A stretch of 64,000 nucleotides of DNA, from contig DLHO01000026.1 of NCBI GenBank assembly GCA_002483265.1, positions 1-64,000 on the forward strand, read 5' to 3'. Every line of letters starts with the position of its first letter. Positions within the stretch are counted from its first letter, which is position 1. This document shows positions 49,868 to 59,359 of this stretch, in pieces. The notes under the pieces are model-generated. The model was not told where the DNA came from and searched no databases. It worked only from the letters and a program-made list of their open reading frames with translations. The translations under genes and the position numbers were made by a program. This stretch comes from Flavobacteriales bacterium UBA7666. Lineage in GTDB: Bacteria > Bacteroidota > Bacteroidia > Flavobacteriales_D > Crocinitomicaceae.

Positions 49868-50935
49868 ATGGCAGGTTCAAGTTTCGGAAATTTAGTTCGG
49901 TTAAGCACTTTTGGAGAATCACATGGTAAAGCCATTGGTGGAATTCTGGAAGGGATTCCTGCTGGATTTTCAATAGATTTTATTGAATTGCAGAAAGATT
50001 TGGATCGAAGAAGACCCGGACAATCTGCCATTGTAACACAAAGAAAAGAATCGGATCAGGTTCAGTTTCTATCCGGAATCTTTGAAGGGAAAACACTTGG
50101 TACACCGATTGGTTTTCTAGTCGAAAACGAAGATCAGAAATCGAACGATTACGATGAGCTTCAGAAAGCATTCAGACCTTCACATGCCGATTTTACTTAC
50201 CAACAAAAATACGGGATCAGAGATCACCGTGGGGGCGGACGTTCTTCAGCAAGAGAAACCGTATCACGTGTGGTTGCCGGATCAATTGCCAAGCAAATTT
50301 TAGCTCAGCAAGGAATTCGCATCGATGCCTTTGTGGATCAGATCGGTTCACTCAAATGGGAGGAAGAATGGAATTCCGGGCTGAAAGAGATCAGTGAGTC
50401 AACTATTGTGCGTGTTCCTTCGTTAGAATTGGCGGCACAAATGGAAGAACTGATTCGCAAAGTGAGAAAAGAAGGAGATACAATTGGTGGAAGCGTTCGC
50501 TGTGTGATTGCCGGAGTTCCTGTTGGATTGGGAGAACCTGTTTTTGATAAGTTGCATGCGGAATTGGGAAAAGCAATGCTTTCAATCAATGCTGTGAAAG
50601 GTTTTGAAATCGGTTCCGGTTTTGATTCCATCTCCATGAGAGGTTCCGAACACAATGACTTGTTTACAACCGATGGGAAAACACAAACAAACTATTCCGG
50701 AGGAATTCAAGGAGGAATTTCAAACGGAATGCCGATTGATTTCCGAGTTGCATTTAAACCGGTAGCAACCATAATGCAAAGTCAGGAAACAATCAATGAA
50801 TCTTTTGAAGCAGTGTCTCTAAGTGGAAAAGGAAGACACGACCCTTGTGTTGTTCCCAGAGCAGTTCCAATTGTAGAATCCATGGCAGCATTGGTCATAC
50901 TGGATTACCTCCTAATTCAAAAAGCTTACCAATAG
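49868..50935 (+). CDS. aroC: Chorismate synthase
   Basis: The last shikimate-pathway step: 5-enolpyruvylshikimate-3-phosphate to chorismate, FMN-dependent, cytoplasmic. Signatures: GNLVRLSTFGESHGKAIGGILEGIPAG, RRRPGQSAIVTQRKESD, RPSHADFTYQQKYGIRDHRGGGRSSARET and GGIQGGISNGMPIDFRVAFKPVATI, plus the C-terminal GRHDPCVVPRAVPIVESMAALVI. 355 aa, normal. It overlaps no gene but is followed after 1 bp by a membrane-protein gene. No other shikimate gene is in the window. Confidence 0.97.
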   Translation: MAGSSFGNLVRLSTFGESHGKAIGGILEGIPAGFSIDFIELQKDLDRRRPGQSAIVTQRKESDQVQFLSGIFEGKTLGTPIGFLVENEDQKSNDYDELQKAFRPSHADFTYQQKYGIRDHRGGGRSSARETVSRVVAGSIAKQILAQQGIRIDAFVDQIGSLKWEEEWNSGLKEISESTIVRVPSLELAAQMEELIRKVRKEGDTIGGSVRCVIAGVPVGLGEPVFDKLHAELGKAMLSINAVKGFEIGSGFDSISMRGSEHNDLFTTDGKTQTNYSGGIQGGISNGMPIDFRVAFKPVATIMQSQETINESFEAVSLSGKGRHDPCVVPRAVPIVESMAALVILDYLLIQKAYQ

Positions 50936-50936
50936 T

Positions 50937-52757
50937 ATGAAGCAAGCTTTGGAAAAATTATTGGCTAAGAAATGGATGATCTTCTTACTATTTCTTTCAT
51001 TGACCTATTTATTTGGTACTAAAACGGATAGAAGATACGGCTGGACAAATGCAAATGCGAAAGAGGCGACTCCCATTTTTTCAGATGGTGCCGGTTATTA
51101 TGCATTTCTACCCGAATGGTTCATCTACGAAGGAAATAAATTCGAATTCAATGATAGCATTGGTAAAAAATACCCCGATGCAGGTTTTGAAGATGGACTT
51201 ACAGCAAATAAAGACGGAACACATCACAATAAGTATTTTACAGGAACAGCGCAGTGCTTAACTCCTTTTTTCCTGATAGGCCATGCCCACGCGAACATAG
51301 TTGGTGAAGATACGGACGGATACAGCTGGCCTTATTTAATCTGGCTCAATGCAGGAATGATCTTCTATGGAATGATCGGATTGATTTGTCTGTTCTTGTT
51401 TCTTCGAAGGTTAAAACTGGATTATTTTTCCTGTTATGTAGCTGTGATATCGCTTGCAGTGGCAACGAATTTAAGTTTCTATGTGTATTTTGACATTCCT
51501 TATTCACATGTTTTTTCCTTTGCAACGATCAATTTATGCTTGCTTCAAGGCTTAAAATGGAAACAGGAAAACAAAGCGAGGAACCTGATCTTTTTTGCAT
51601 TTTTCCTAGGACTTTCATTTATTATCCGGCCTACAAATTTCTTAATCGTATTACTCATTCCTTTCTTTTTTAATACGAACAAAGAATTACTTGAACGACT
51701 GAGAACGTTGTTCACCAAGCAGTGGAAAGTGCTTTTACTTTCTCTGATTGTATTTGGAATTCCGGTTTTAGTTCAAGTGTATTCCTTCTACATTCAAATG
51801 GGAGAAATTCGACTGAACAGCTATTCGGATGAAGGATTTACAAATTGGAACAGTCCTTATATTATTGATACCTTATTTGGATTCAGAAAAGGAATGTTTG
51901 TTTACAGTCCGGTCTTACTGTTATTTTTTCCCGGTTTGGTGATGCTGTATTTCAAAAGCAAGCGTTTATTTGCGGGATTGCTCATTTTTGCAGCTATTTC
52001 CACTTACGTTTTGGCTTCCTGGTGGTGTTGGTGGTACGGAGGCTCTCTTGGTTTCAGGCCAATGGTTGATTTCTATGGTGTATTTATTATTCCAATTGCT
52101 TTTTTAATCCATTATGCATCCGGTTTATGGCGGGTTTTTATTCTGGCATTTATTGTTTTCACGGCATATGTTTATCAAACCTATGAGTTTCAGTATCGAA
52201 AACGGATCATTCATTATGATTACATGAATTACCCGATGTGGAAAAAAGTATTCCTGAAGGAAGACCCTCGTTTGAATTTCATGTTCTTTTCGAAAATTGA
52301 TACGCTTCCTCAGAACAGTCAATCGGTGAGCACTTTGATGGGGTTTTCATCAAGAGGCAAGGCTTTATCAGATCATCGCATTTATGGAGGTGATTCCTTG
52401 ATGATTTATCCGAATAAACTTGATTTTGGAAAGCGTATTACCAAATCGAATGATCCTTCTTTAGTACATTCCAATGCATTTGCTGGTATTCAGGTTTCTA
52501 TGGATCTTTATTTAGGAAAACCGGATGAAAATGTGAATATCATTGCTAGGTATTTCAAAGAAGGGAACGAACTTGGAATGGATGATGTGATTGTAAGCTC
52601 CAGACCAAAAAACATTAAAGATTGGGAGTTTATTAAAGTCGATGTCACTTCGGATCACCGTTGGAAAGATATCGATTCGGTGCAATGCGTGTTTATAGTT
52701 GGCGGAAAATCAGTGAGTTTTAAAAAATTGAAAATTCAGTTCTTTAAGTATCACTAA
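50937..52757 (+). CDS. Polytopic membrane protein of glycosyltransferase-like layout (606 aa)
   Basis: About ten hydrophobic helices spread between residues 15 and 420, with a first large loop at residues 35-110 (SDGAGYYAFLPEWFIYEGNKFEFND) and a soluble C-terminal beta-rich domain of ~190 residues. The early acidic loop with D-G-YY and the SWWCWWYGGSLGFRPMVDFY segment recall GT-C membrane proteins acting on lipid-linked sugars. I cannot assign the family firmly. It follows aroC with one base between stop and ATG, so it is translationally coupled, without an obvious metabolic link. Confidence 0.7.
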   Translation: MKQALEKLLAKKWMIFLLFLSLTYLFGTKTDRRYGWTNANAKEATPIFSDGAGYYAFLPEWFIYEGNKFEFNDSIGKKYPDAGFEDGLTANKDGTHHNKYFTGTAQCLTPFFLIGHAHANIVGEDTDGYSWPYLIWLNAGMIFYGMIGLICLFLFLRRLKLDYFSCYVAVISLAVATNLSFYVYFDIPYSHVFSFATINLCLLQGLKWKQENKARNLIFFAFFLGLSFIIRPTNFLIVLLIPFFFNTNKELLERLRTLFTKQWKVLLLSLIVFGIPVLVQVYSFYIQMGEIRLNSYSDEGFTNWNSPYIIDTLFGFRKGMFVYSPVLLLFFPGLVMLYFKSKRLFAGLLIFAAISTYVLASWWCWWYGGSLGFRPMVDFYGVFIIPIAFLIHYASGLWRVFILAFIVFTAYVYQTYEFQYRKRIIHYDYMNYPMWKKVFLKEDPRLNFMFFSKIDTLPQNSQSVSTLMGFSSRGKALSDHRIYGGDSLMIYPNKLDFGKRITKSNDPSLVHSNAFAGIQVSMDLYLGKPDENVNIIARYFKEGNELGMDDVIVSSRPKNIKDWEFIKVDVTSDHRWKDIDSVQCVFIVGGKSVSFKKLKIQFFKYH

Positions 52758-52841
52758 ACGAATCCGATTCTTCCTTTTTTTTAACGAAAAATAAGAGCAA
52801 AACAGCTGTTTGTTTTCTTATAAATAGTTAAATTAAGGGGC

Positions 52842-54116
52842 ATGAAACGAAAAAGAATAGTCATCATAGGTGGTGGCTTCGCGGGATTGAATCTCGCTCG
52901 TAAATTGGCTAAGTCCGATTGTGAAATAATCTTGGTGGATAAACAAAACCACCACATGTTTCAACCCTTATTCTATCAGGTGGCGAGTGCACGTCTGGAA
53001 CCTTCAAGCATCTCCTTTCCTTTCAGGGCTATTTTCAGACGAAGGAAGAATGTGGATTTTCGGTATGCGACTGTAAATCGCGTGCGTCCGGAAGATAATC
53101 TCATCGAAACATCCATGGGGGAAATCAGTTATGATGAACTCATTATTGCAACCGGGTGTAGAACCAATTTCTTTGGAGATGAGAATCTGGAAAAGTATAC
53201 GATGGCCATGAAGTCAACGCAGCAGACAATTCATATTCGGAACACCATCCTTACCAAGTTTGAAAAAATCATGTTTGTGAATAATCAACAGGAAAAAGAT
53301 GAGTTGATGAATTTGGTGATTGTTGGCGCTGGCCCAACGGGTGTAGAGCTTTCAGGTGCTTTAGTGGAAATGAAAACAAAAGTCCTTCCAAGAGATTACC
53401 CGAATTATGATTTCTCAAAATTGAAGATCATTTTGCTGGAAGGAAGTCCGAATACCCTGAATGCAATGAGCGACAAATCCAGAATGTGGTCTCGAAGATA
53501 TTTAGAGAAGATGGGAGTGGAAGTAAGAACTTCAACAGTCGTTTCTTCTTATGACGGACACAGTCTTGCTTTAAAGAACGGAGAAGTCATTCCTACACAA
53601 ACAGTTATTTGGGCAGCCGGAGTTCAGGGAAATGTGTTGCCGGGATTGGAAAAAGCAACCATGGTCAGAGCACGTTACACAGTCGACAGGCATTCATTGA
53701 TTACAGGTTACACGAATGTTTATGCTATTGGAGATATTTCCTACATGGAAACTGAGAAATATCCTCAAGGGCATCCACAATTAGCGAATGTAGCTATCAA
53801 TCAGGGGAAAATGTTGGCAAATAACTTTCGTGCTCGCTGGTCAGGAGGAAACATGTCACCCTTTGAATACAAAGACAAAGGAACCATGGCAACTGTTGGA
53901 AAACATAAAGCTGTCGTTGAATTGCCAAATTTCAAGTTTCAGGGTTATTTTGCCTGGATGGTTTGGATGGTTCTTCACTTAATGTTGATTCTCAGTATCC
54001 GGAATAAAATTGCAGTATTCTTTAACTGGGCCTGGAGATACATAACAGGAGATACATCTTTGCGTTTGATTTTGAGAGATGAACGGGATCGGGATGTTCT
54101 CAGAAGGAATGATTGA
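52842..54116 (+). CDS. ndh: Type II NADH:quinone oxidoreductase (NDH-2)
   Basis: A single-subunit, non-proton-pumping respiratory flavoenzyme. FAD motif VIIGGGFAGLNLARKLA, NADH motif VIVGAGPTGVELSGAL, QNHHMFQPLFYQVASARLEPSSISFPFR near the N-terminus, and IGDISYM...HPQLANVAINQGKMLANN near the end (FAD closing and quinone-site region). A C-terminal amphipathic/hydrophobic stretch (FAWMVWMVLHLMLILSIRNK) anchors it to the membrane. 424 aa, normal. Monocistronic. Confidence 0.93.
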   Translation: MKRKRIVIIGGGFAGLNLARKLAKSDCEIILVDKQNHHMFQPLFYQVASARLEPSSISFPFRAIFRRRKNVDFRYATVNRVRPEDNLIETSMGEISYDELIIATGCRTNFFGDENLEKYTMAMKSTQQTIHIRNTILTKFEKIMFVNNQQEKDELMNLVIVGAGPTGVELSGALVEMKTKVLPRDYPNYDFSKLKIILLEGSPNTLNAMSDKSRMWSRRYLEKMGVEVRTSTVVSSYDGHSLALKNGEVIPTQTVIWAAGVQGNVLPGLEKATMVRARYTVDRHSLITGYTNVYAIGDISYMETEKYPQGHPQLANVAINQGKMLANNFRARWSGGNMSPFEYKDKGTMATVGKHKAVVELPNFKFQGYFAWMVWMVLHLMLILSIRNKIAVFFNWAWRYITGDTSLRLILRDERDRDVLRRND

Positions 54117-54148
54117 TTTTGCATGAATTCATTGAAAATGAACTGCTA

Positions 54149-54186
54149 AAACCGTAGTTTTGGTTGTATGATCAAAACTACGGTTT
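54149..54186 (+). promoter_or_regulatory. 14-bp inverted repeat overlapping the -7 box of the sensor kinase gene
   Basis: AAACCGTAGTTTTG (54149-54162) and CAAAACTACGGTTT (54173-54186) are exact inverted repeats with a 10-nt centre. The left arm contains TAGTTTTG (54155-54162), a -7 consensus. It could be an operator, or it could terminate ndh (no U-run follows). Confidence 0.5.
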
Positions 54187-57100
54187 GCTGAATAGAAATT
54201 ACATACTGATTTTCTTTATCAATGCCTGGTTCGGTATTTGGGGACAATCAAATACGGGGCAATTCATTAATTATGGAGTAAAGGACGGTTTATGTGAAGC
54301 CGTTTGCTCCGGAATTGCTCAGGATAGTCGTGGGTTTTATTGGATTTCCACACAAGGTGGAATCAATCGGTTTGATGGAGCAGGTTTTAAATCCTATTTC
54401 CCAAGTGAAATGCTTGGAGAGAAACAACTATTGGATAATTCCAAGGTGTTTTTTGAAAGTGTTCCCAATCGCTTATTAGTAACCTTAGGGAACTCGGAGG
54501 CATTCCTTCTTAATACAGTTTCCCAGAATTTAACCCCTGTCAAAAGTTTAAAGAATAAGAATACATTCGATTTCAATCGACTGGATAAGAACCGCATTCT
54601 CGTTTCCTCCATTGATACACTGTTCATCTTGAATAATCAGTTAGAAATCATTCAAACCATCATTCCTCCACTTAAGAAAAAAAGTTTTGGGCTTCAAATG
54701 AGAATGATTAGTTCTTCTAAGTGTCTTATAAATTCCACGAACGAACGCTTTCTGTTTGACTTTAAAACAAAGAAATTTCAATCCTTTCACACCCAATTAC
54801 CCTTAGACAATCTGTTTAATACGGGATATGATCTGTTGTATGTAGATGAGGTTCATCATTGGATCTATTTGACAAATTATTTTAAGGGATTGTTTCAGAT
54901 TGATTATCAGGGTAACGTCCTGTTTTCCTGGAGTCAGGAAATGCTTCGAGAAAAAATGTGTATCCTGCCCAATAAAATTATTCAAGATAAAAACAGCAAA
55001 GATTACGTTTGGGTGACTGGAAATAGTGGAATTTCTCATCTGAATTTAATTACACGCCAGGCAACCAATTATCGGCATGATCCACAGATTCCTTTTTCAA
55101 TAATAGACAACCAAACAAACAATCTATTCATAGATCGGTTTCAAAATTTATGGGTCACTACTTACAAAGGGGTGAGTACATTGAATCGAAATACCACTTT
55201 GATTGATGATTGGGATCTGAAGTTAAGTGCTGATGAACCCTTGATGAATCTATGTAGGATTTCGAAAAACACCTTGCTCGCAACGAAATACTACGATGGG
55301 GTTTATCTGATTAATGAGCGGAATAATAAGTTGTATTCTTATCATAAAAAGCAATTGGTGGATTCGTGGTTTGTTTTCAGAGATGGTTCGAAGTTGATTC
55401 ATGGAGGAAAAGGAACAACGCTGAAATTGGTTGATATCCGATCGAATCAAGTTACGGGATTATCATTTTTAAAAGATTATTTCATAAAATCTGATCTTGT
55501 TCCATTGGGGTTTCGACACAGTTCCGGAAATTGGTGGTTTAGTGGGAATTCGGGTGGTGGCTTGGTGTGTTTCAACCCAAAAACAAAGCAGATAAACCAT
55601 TTTTCGAGAGCAAAAGGATCATTTTCCGGATCGTATTTCACCAATTATTCAGAAACGCCAAATGGAGATATTTGGTTTTCCAGCAATAAAACACAAGTAT
55701 TAACTCATTGGATTAGAAAAGAAAATCGCTTTGAAGAAGTTGATTTCGGAAAGATTTTTGAAAAACAACATCAAAGCATCATTTTGGGTTTGGCAACTGA
55801 TCAGAAAGGAAATGTATGGATTGGATTTGAAGGAGGTGGATTGGTTTGTTATATGATCTCCACAAAACGAACACGTGTTTTCGGTAAAAAGCAGGGGATT
55901 CCTTCCAATTACGTTTATAATTTGGTTTTCGATGATCGTGGTCGATTGTGGGTGGGAACAAAAAAAGGACTTGCTTGTTTGGGGCCTGATTTAAAAACAG
56001 TTCAATTTTTCGGTGTTGAAAATGGTTTTCCGTCTGAACATTTTGATCAAACCTCTTATTTTGATGAGCAAACAGGAATGTTATGGATTTCATGCGATAA
56101 TTACCTTTTGCGCTTTTTTCCAGATAAACTGCTGCAAACGGAACACGTCGGATTGAAAATTTTTATAGATGAATTTTGGGTGTCTAATCAGAAACAGCGA
56201 CTTGAAGATGAGAATAATTATCATTTTTCTCCCACTGAAAACACGCTCCAATTGACATTTTCAGCGATTAATTCATTAAAGAGATCTCCGGTAGAGTGCA
56301 GTTATTTATTAAAGGGAAGTTCTGAAACGTGGGTTTCATTAGGAACAAATTCACGTGTGAACTTTCCGTCTTTGCCTTCAGGTGTTTATACTTTCCGACT
56401 TCGTGCAAAAATTCCAGGAATGAAAAACTGGGTTTATTTAAAGCACCCAATCCATTTTGAAATTGCTACTCCCTGGTATCGCACGTGGTGGTTTAAGACT
56501 TTTCTCTTTTTAGCAGGTGCAGTAATCATTTTCTTGTTTACACGGATGTATTTTTTGAGAAAAATTGAAAAACAACGCGCTATTCTCGAAAAACAACGTG
56601 CGGTTCAAAATGAACGGGATCGCATTGCTTATGATATGCACGATGATTTAGGGAGCGGTCTTACGAAGATTTCATATCTCAGTAAGGAAGCGTTGCGTAA
56701 AATTGAAAATCAGGCAGAACTTAATCGGATCAATGAAACTTCATTGGAATTGGTAAAGAATATGAGCGAATTGATTTGGGCAATGAGAGTGGAGAATGAT
56801 TCTTTGCTTGATCTGCTGAGTTACTTGCGACATTATGCCATGGAGTATTTCGAAGCCAATAACATTGCCATTCAGATGGAAATGGATGATTTGGTAGAAG
56901 ATGAGCAAATTTCAGGAGAAATCAGGAGACAGATCTTTCTGGTTTTCAAAGAGGCTCTTCACAATATTGTAAAACATGCACAAACCGAAAAAGTCTTGAT
57001 CCAACTTGTTTTGACTGATGGACAGATGCGGATTTTAGTGCGTGATTTCGGTAAAGGATTTCAAAAAGATGGGGATGGAAAGTCTAAATCCGGAAATGGG

Positions 57101-57208
57101 ATGAAAACCATGCAGGATCGAATTCGGAAATTGAATGGAACAATGCGGATAAACAATGGAGAAGATGGCGTGGAATTGGTTTTTGAGTTTCCTTTCAGAT
57201 TTGGGTAA
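54185..57208 (+). CDS. Propeller-type hybrid-like sensor histidine kinase (about 1007 aa)
   Basis: I place the start at TTG 54185, giving signal/anchor MLNRNYILIFFINAWFGIWGQ; TTG 54164 is only 2 nt past the -7 box. A large periplasmic beta-propeller follows (repeats such as SRGFYWISTQGGINRFDG, DRGRLWVGTKKGL, QNLWVTTYKGVSTLNR), then a Y_Y_Y domain, one transmembrane helix (TFLFLAGAVIIFLFTRMYF) and a HisKA_3/HATPase_c module: H-box AYDMHDDLGSGLTKISYLS (His819) and N-box KEALHNIVKHAQ. No receiver domain is fused. The response regulator follows at 57382. The sensed ligand is unknown. Confidence 0.9.
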   Translation: MLNRNYILIFFINAWFGIWGQSNTGQFINYGVKDGLCEAVCSGIAQDSRGFYWISTQGGINRFDGAGFKSYFPSEMLGEKQLLDNSKVFFESVPNRLLVTLGNSEAFLLNTVSQNLTPVKSLKNKNTFDFNRLDKNRILVSSIDTLFILNNQLEIIQTIIPPLKKKSFGLQMRMISSSKCLINSTNERFLFDFKTKKFQSFHTQLPLDNLFNTGYDLLYVDEVHHWIYLTNYFKGLFQIDYQGNVLFSWSQEMLREKMCILPNKIIQDKNSKDYVWVTGNSGISHLNLITRQATNYRHDPQIPFSIIDNQTNNLFIDRFQNLWVTTYKGVSTLNRNTTLIDDWDLKLSADEPLMNLCRISKNTLLATKYYDGVYLINERNNKLYSYHKKQLVDSWFVFRDGSKLIHGGKGTTLKLVDIRSNQVTGLSFLKDYFIKSDLVPLGFRHSSGNWWFSGNSGGGLVCFNPKTKQINHFSRAKGSFSGSYFTNYSETPNGDIWFSSNKTQVLTHWIRKENRFEEVDFGKIFEKQHQSIILGLATDQKGNVWIGFEGGGLVCYMISTKRTRVFGKKQGIPSNYVYNLVFDDRGRLWVGTKKGLACLGPDLKTVQFFGVENGFPSEHFDQTSYFDEQTGMLWISCDNYLLRFFPDKLLQTEHVGLKIFIDEFWVSNQKQRLEDENNYHFSPTENTLQLTFSAINSLKRSPVECSYLLKGSSETWVSLGTNSRVNFPSLPSGVYTFRLRAKIPGMKNWVYLKHPIHFEIATPWYRTWWFKTFLFLAGAVIIFLFTRMYFLRKIEKQRAILEKQRAVQNERDRIAYDMHDDLGSGLTKISYLSKEALRKIENQAELNRINETSLELVKNMSELIWAMRVENDSLLDLLSYLRHYAMEYFEANNIAIQMEMDDLVEDEQISGEIRRQIFLVFKEALHNIVKHAQTEKVLIQLVLTDGQMRILVRDFGKGFQKDGDGKSKSGNGMKTMQDRIRKLNGTMRINNGEDGVELVFEFPFRFG

Positions 57209-57219
57209 TTGATGTGATG

Positions 57220-57241
57220 AATTTGCTTTAGTAAGCAAATT
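57220..57241 (+). terminator. Weak hairpin after the kinase gene
   Basis: AATTTGCTT/AAGCAAATT perfect 9-bp arms with a 4-nt loop, no clear U-run. Possible weak terminator or processing site between kinase and regulator. Confidence 0.3.
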
Positions 57242-57381
57242 AGCAAACTTAATTGCAGTTCTAATTTGACTGTTTGAAAATCATGATTTGTAAGTTATTT
57301 AAGTTTGCTCTGATCCTTTTCATAAATCAACCGTTTGTTCCATTGTACAATACATGTCGAATCGTTTAATTTGTAACTAAG

Positions 57382-57999
57382 ATGATTAGTGTTTGCATCA
57401 TAGAAGATATACTTGATATTCAGCAAGGGTTGCGTTCTGTTATTGAAAGTGATGAGCGATTGTATTGGATGCGTTCCTTTGAAACAGCTGAAGAAGCAAT
57501 CGAACAGATCCCGAAATTGAAACCAAATGTGGTTATTACGGATATCAATCTGCCGGGAAAGAATGGTATCGAATGTGTTTCCGAATTAAAGAATATCGAT
57601 TCTGAAATTCAATTTATCATGTTCACTATTTATGAAGATAACGATCAGGTTTTTGAAGCCTTGAAAGCCGGTGCCACGGGGTATATTCTTAAAAACACTA
57701 CTCCGGAAAAGATTGTAGAAGCTATTCTGGAATTACATGAAGGTGGAAGTCCGATGTCGCCCAAAATTGCCAGGAAAGTATTGCAGTCTTTCAATAGAAC
57801 CGAAAATCCTGTTTTGCAGTTGATCTCGAAACGAGAGCGCGAAGTACTTGATTTATTGAGTAAAGGCTATTTGTACAAAGAAATTGCGGATAAGCTGAAC
57901 ATCACTTTAAGTACGGTAAAACGCCATCTAAATCACATTTACGAAAAATTACAGGTTCAGAACAAAACCGAAGCAGTAAATAAATTGTATGGGAAATAG
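57382..57999 (+). CDS. NarL/LuxR-family response regulator
   Basis: An N-terminal receiver domain: acidic pocket ED (8-9), phospho-acceptor Asp54 in VVITDINLPGKNG, Thr82 and Lys104 (GYILKN). The C-terminal LuxR helix-turn-helix is LISKREREVLDLLSKGYLYKEIADKLNITLSTVKRHLNHIYEKLQVQNKTEAV. 205 aa. It lies 173 bp downstream of the propeller kinase on the same strand and is the natural partner. The intergenic space suggests that it may have its own promoter, though no perfect TAnnTTTG was found. Confidence 0.93.
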   Translation: MISVCIIEDILDIQQGLRSVIESDERLYWMRSFETAEEAIEQIPKLKPNVVITDINLPGKNGIECVSELKNIDSEIQFIMFTIYEDNDQVFEALKAGATGYILKNTTPEKIVEAILELHEGGSPMSPKIARKVLQSFNRTENPVLQLISKREREVLDLLSKGYLYKEIADKLNITLSTVKRHLNHIYEKLQVQNKTEAVNKLYGK

Positions 58000-58111
58000 A
58001 TAATAGTTGAAAATGTAAAAATGAAAAGTTTTTAATTGCTTTGCACTTTTACATTCTCCATTTTCAATTAAATGAACCAAAAGGTTGATTGACAAGCCCT
58101 TCTTCTCCAGT

Positions 58112-58119
58112 TACTTTTG
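58112..58119 (+). promoter_or_regulatory. -7 box TACTTTTG for the beta-helix lipoprotein gene
   Basis: An exact consensus match, TTG at 58089-58091 (20 bp upstream), 16 nt before ATG 58136. Confidence 0.55.
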
Positions 58120-58135
58120 CTTAAAATAACTAATT

Positions 58136-59263
58136 ATGAAGAGAAAAATGAGAGTAGTAAAGTGGTGTTTCCTGTCACTGATGTTGGTGTTTGTTTCCTG
58201 TAAAAAAAATAATCCTGAGCCCGAGCCTCAACCTATTGTTCCTGTTCCGACAGGTTGCAATGTGGTTCAGGTAAACCCGAATTCTATTGGTGTTACCATT
58301 TCGACACCAACAACCTGGACAGCAGGAAATGTTTATTTGGTAACCAGTCAGGTAACGATTACTTCTGTTTTGACAATCGAACCGGGAGCTATTATTAAGC
58401 TGGATGTGGATGGTCAGTTTGAGGTCATTAATTCCGGGAAGATCACCGCGAATGGAACTGCTTCACAGCATATTACTTTTACTTCTATAAAAGATGACAG
58501 CTATTGCGGCGATTCAAACGGTGACGGAACCGCAACATCACCCCAAAAAGGAGATTGGCTGAATATTTATCTCAATGGTGGTAATAATAATTCGTTTATG
58601 TATTGTGATATTTTGTACTCCGGAAGAAACGACAGCGGTTATTATAATGCGGTGGTGATTTCAGTTGCAGGGCCTTTATTTACATTCGATCATTGTACGT
58701 TTGCTCATACTCTTAGCAATCCTTCTTCTTCATCAGCGTATGTGTTTCATGGAGGAAGTTACATGAATGATCCGAGTGTATCGGTTTTCACAAACAACAT
58801 CTTTTATGATAACGACAGACCATTGTATTGCAGCCTTGATTATAGTGTAAATCCGAACAATATTTTCCATAATCCGGCAAATCCAAGTGAAAAAAATACC
58901 CGAAATGGAATTTTTATGTGGGATGGAATTGGAGTTGCGGCAAGTTATACTATTTCGGAAGTGCCCTATGTTTTATTGGGTGGATTTACCGGTGGTGGAA
59001 GTGCAGCTGTGCGCAATGTAACGATTGGTAATGATGTTGTGCTCAAATTTATGCCAGGTTTGGGAATTGCAAGAGGAGCAGATAATCATATCAATATGGG
59101 ATCCGGAGTTATATTCACCTCTTACAAGGACGATGCAAATGGAGGTGATACCAATGGCGATGGAAATGGAAGCTTACCAGCAAACGGAGATTGGGACGGT
59201 TTTTGGGATTATGTATCCGGTTCTTACGTTTCGGGATCATACATCCTGTATGCAGCACATTAA
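58136..59263 (+). CDS. Beta-helix-like lipoprotein (375 aa)
   Basis: The lipoprotein signal ends in VFVSCKK (lipobox Cys), followed by a Pro/Glu-rich linker. The body has the short repeating strands of a right-handed parallel beta-helix (TSVLTIEPGAIIKLDVDGQFEV, NSGKITANGTASQHITFTS, FTFDHCTFAHTLSN). Two related segments carry Asp-rich DxNGDG loops: SIKDDSYCGDSNGDGTAT and SYKDDANGGDTNGDGNGS, likely calcium-binding. No pectate-lyase or other catalytic set can be read. Monocistronic, with a clear promoter and terminator. Confidence 0.78.
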   Translation: MKRKMRVVKWCFLSLMLVFVSCKKNNPEPEPQPIVPVPTGCNVVQVNPNSIGVTISTPTTWTAGNVYLVTSQVTITSVLTIEPGAIIKLDVDGQFEVINSGKITANGTASQHITFTSIKDDSYCGDSNGDGTATSPQKGDWLNIYLNGGNNNSFMYCDILYSGRNDSGYYNAVVISVAGPLFTFDHCTFAHTLSNPSSSSAYVFHGGSYMNDPSVSVFTNNIFYDNDRPLYCSLDYSVNPNNIFHNPANPSEKNTRNGIFMWDGIGVAASYTISEVPYVLLGGFTGGGSAAVRNVTIGNDVVLKFMPGLGIARGADNHINMGSGVIFTSYKDDANGGDTNGDGNGSLPANGDWDGFWDYVSGSYVSGSYILYAAH

Positions 59264-59318
59264 CTATGATTCGATTAACGCTTTAGTTTAAGTGTAAGTT
59301 AGGTTAGGTAGCAGCTAG

Positions 59319-59355
59319 CGGTCGGATTACAGTTTGTAATCTGACCGTTTTCTTT
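59319..59355 (+). terminator. Rho-independent terminator after the beta-helix gene
   Basis: CGGTCGGATTAC/GTAATCTGACCG stem with one G-U pair, then TTTTCTTTT. Confidence 0.85.
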
Positions 59356-59359
59356 TGAA

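Noticed and set aside
54168..54191. Seven-codon ORF ATGATCAAAACT... (MIKTTVC) before the sensor kinase
   Set aside because: It falls within the inverted repeat, and there is no repeat or codon bias to suggest a leader peptide.
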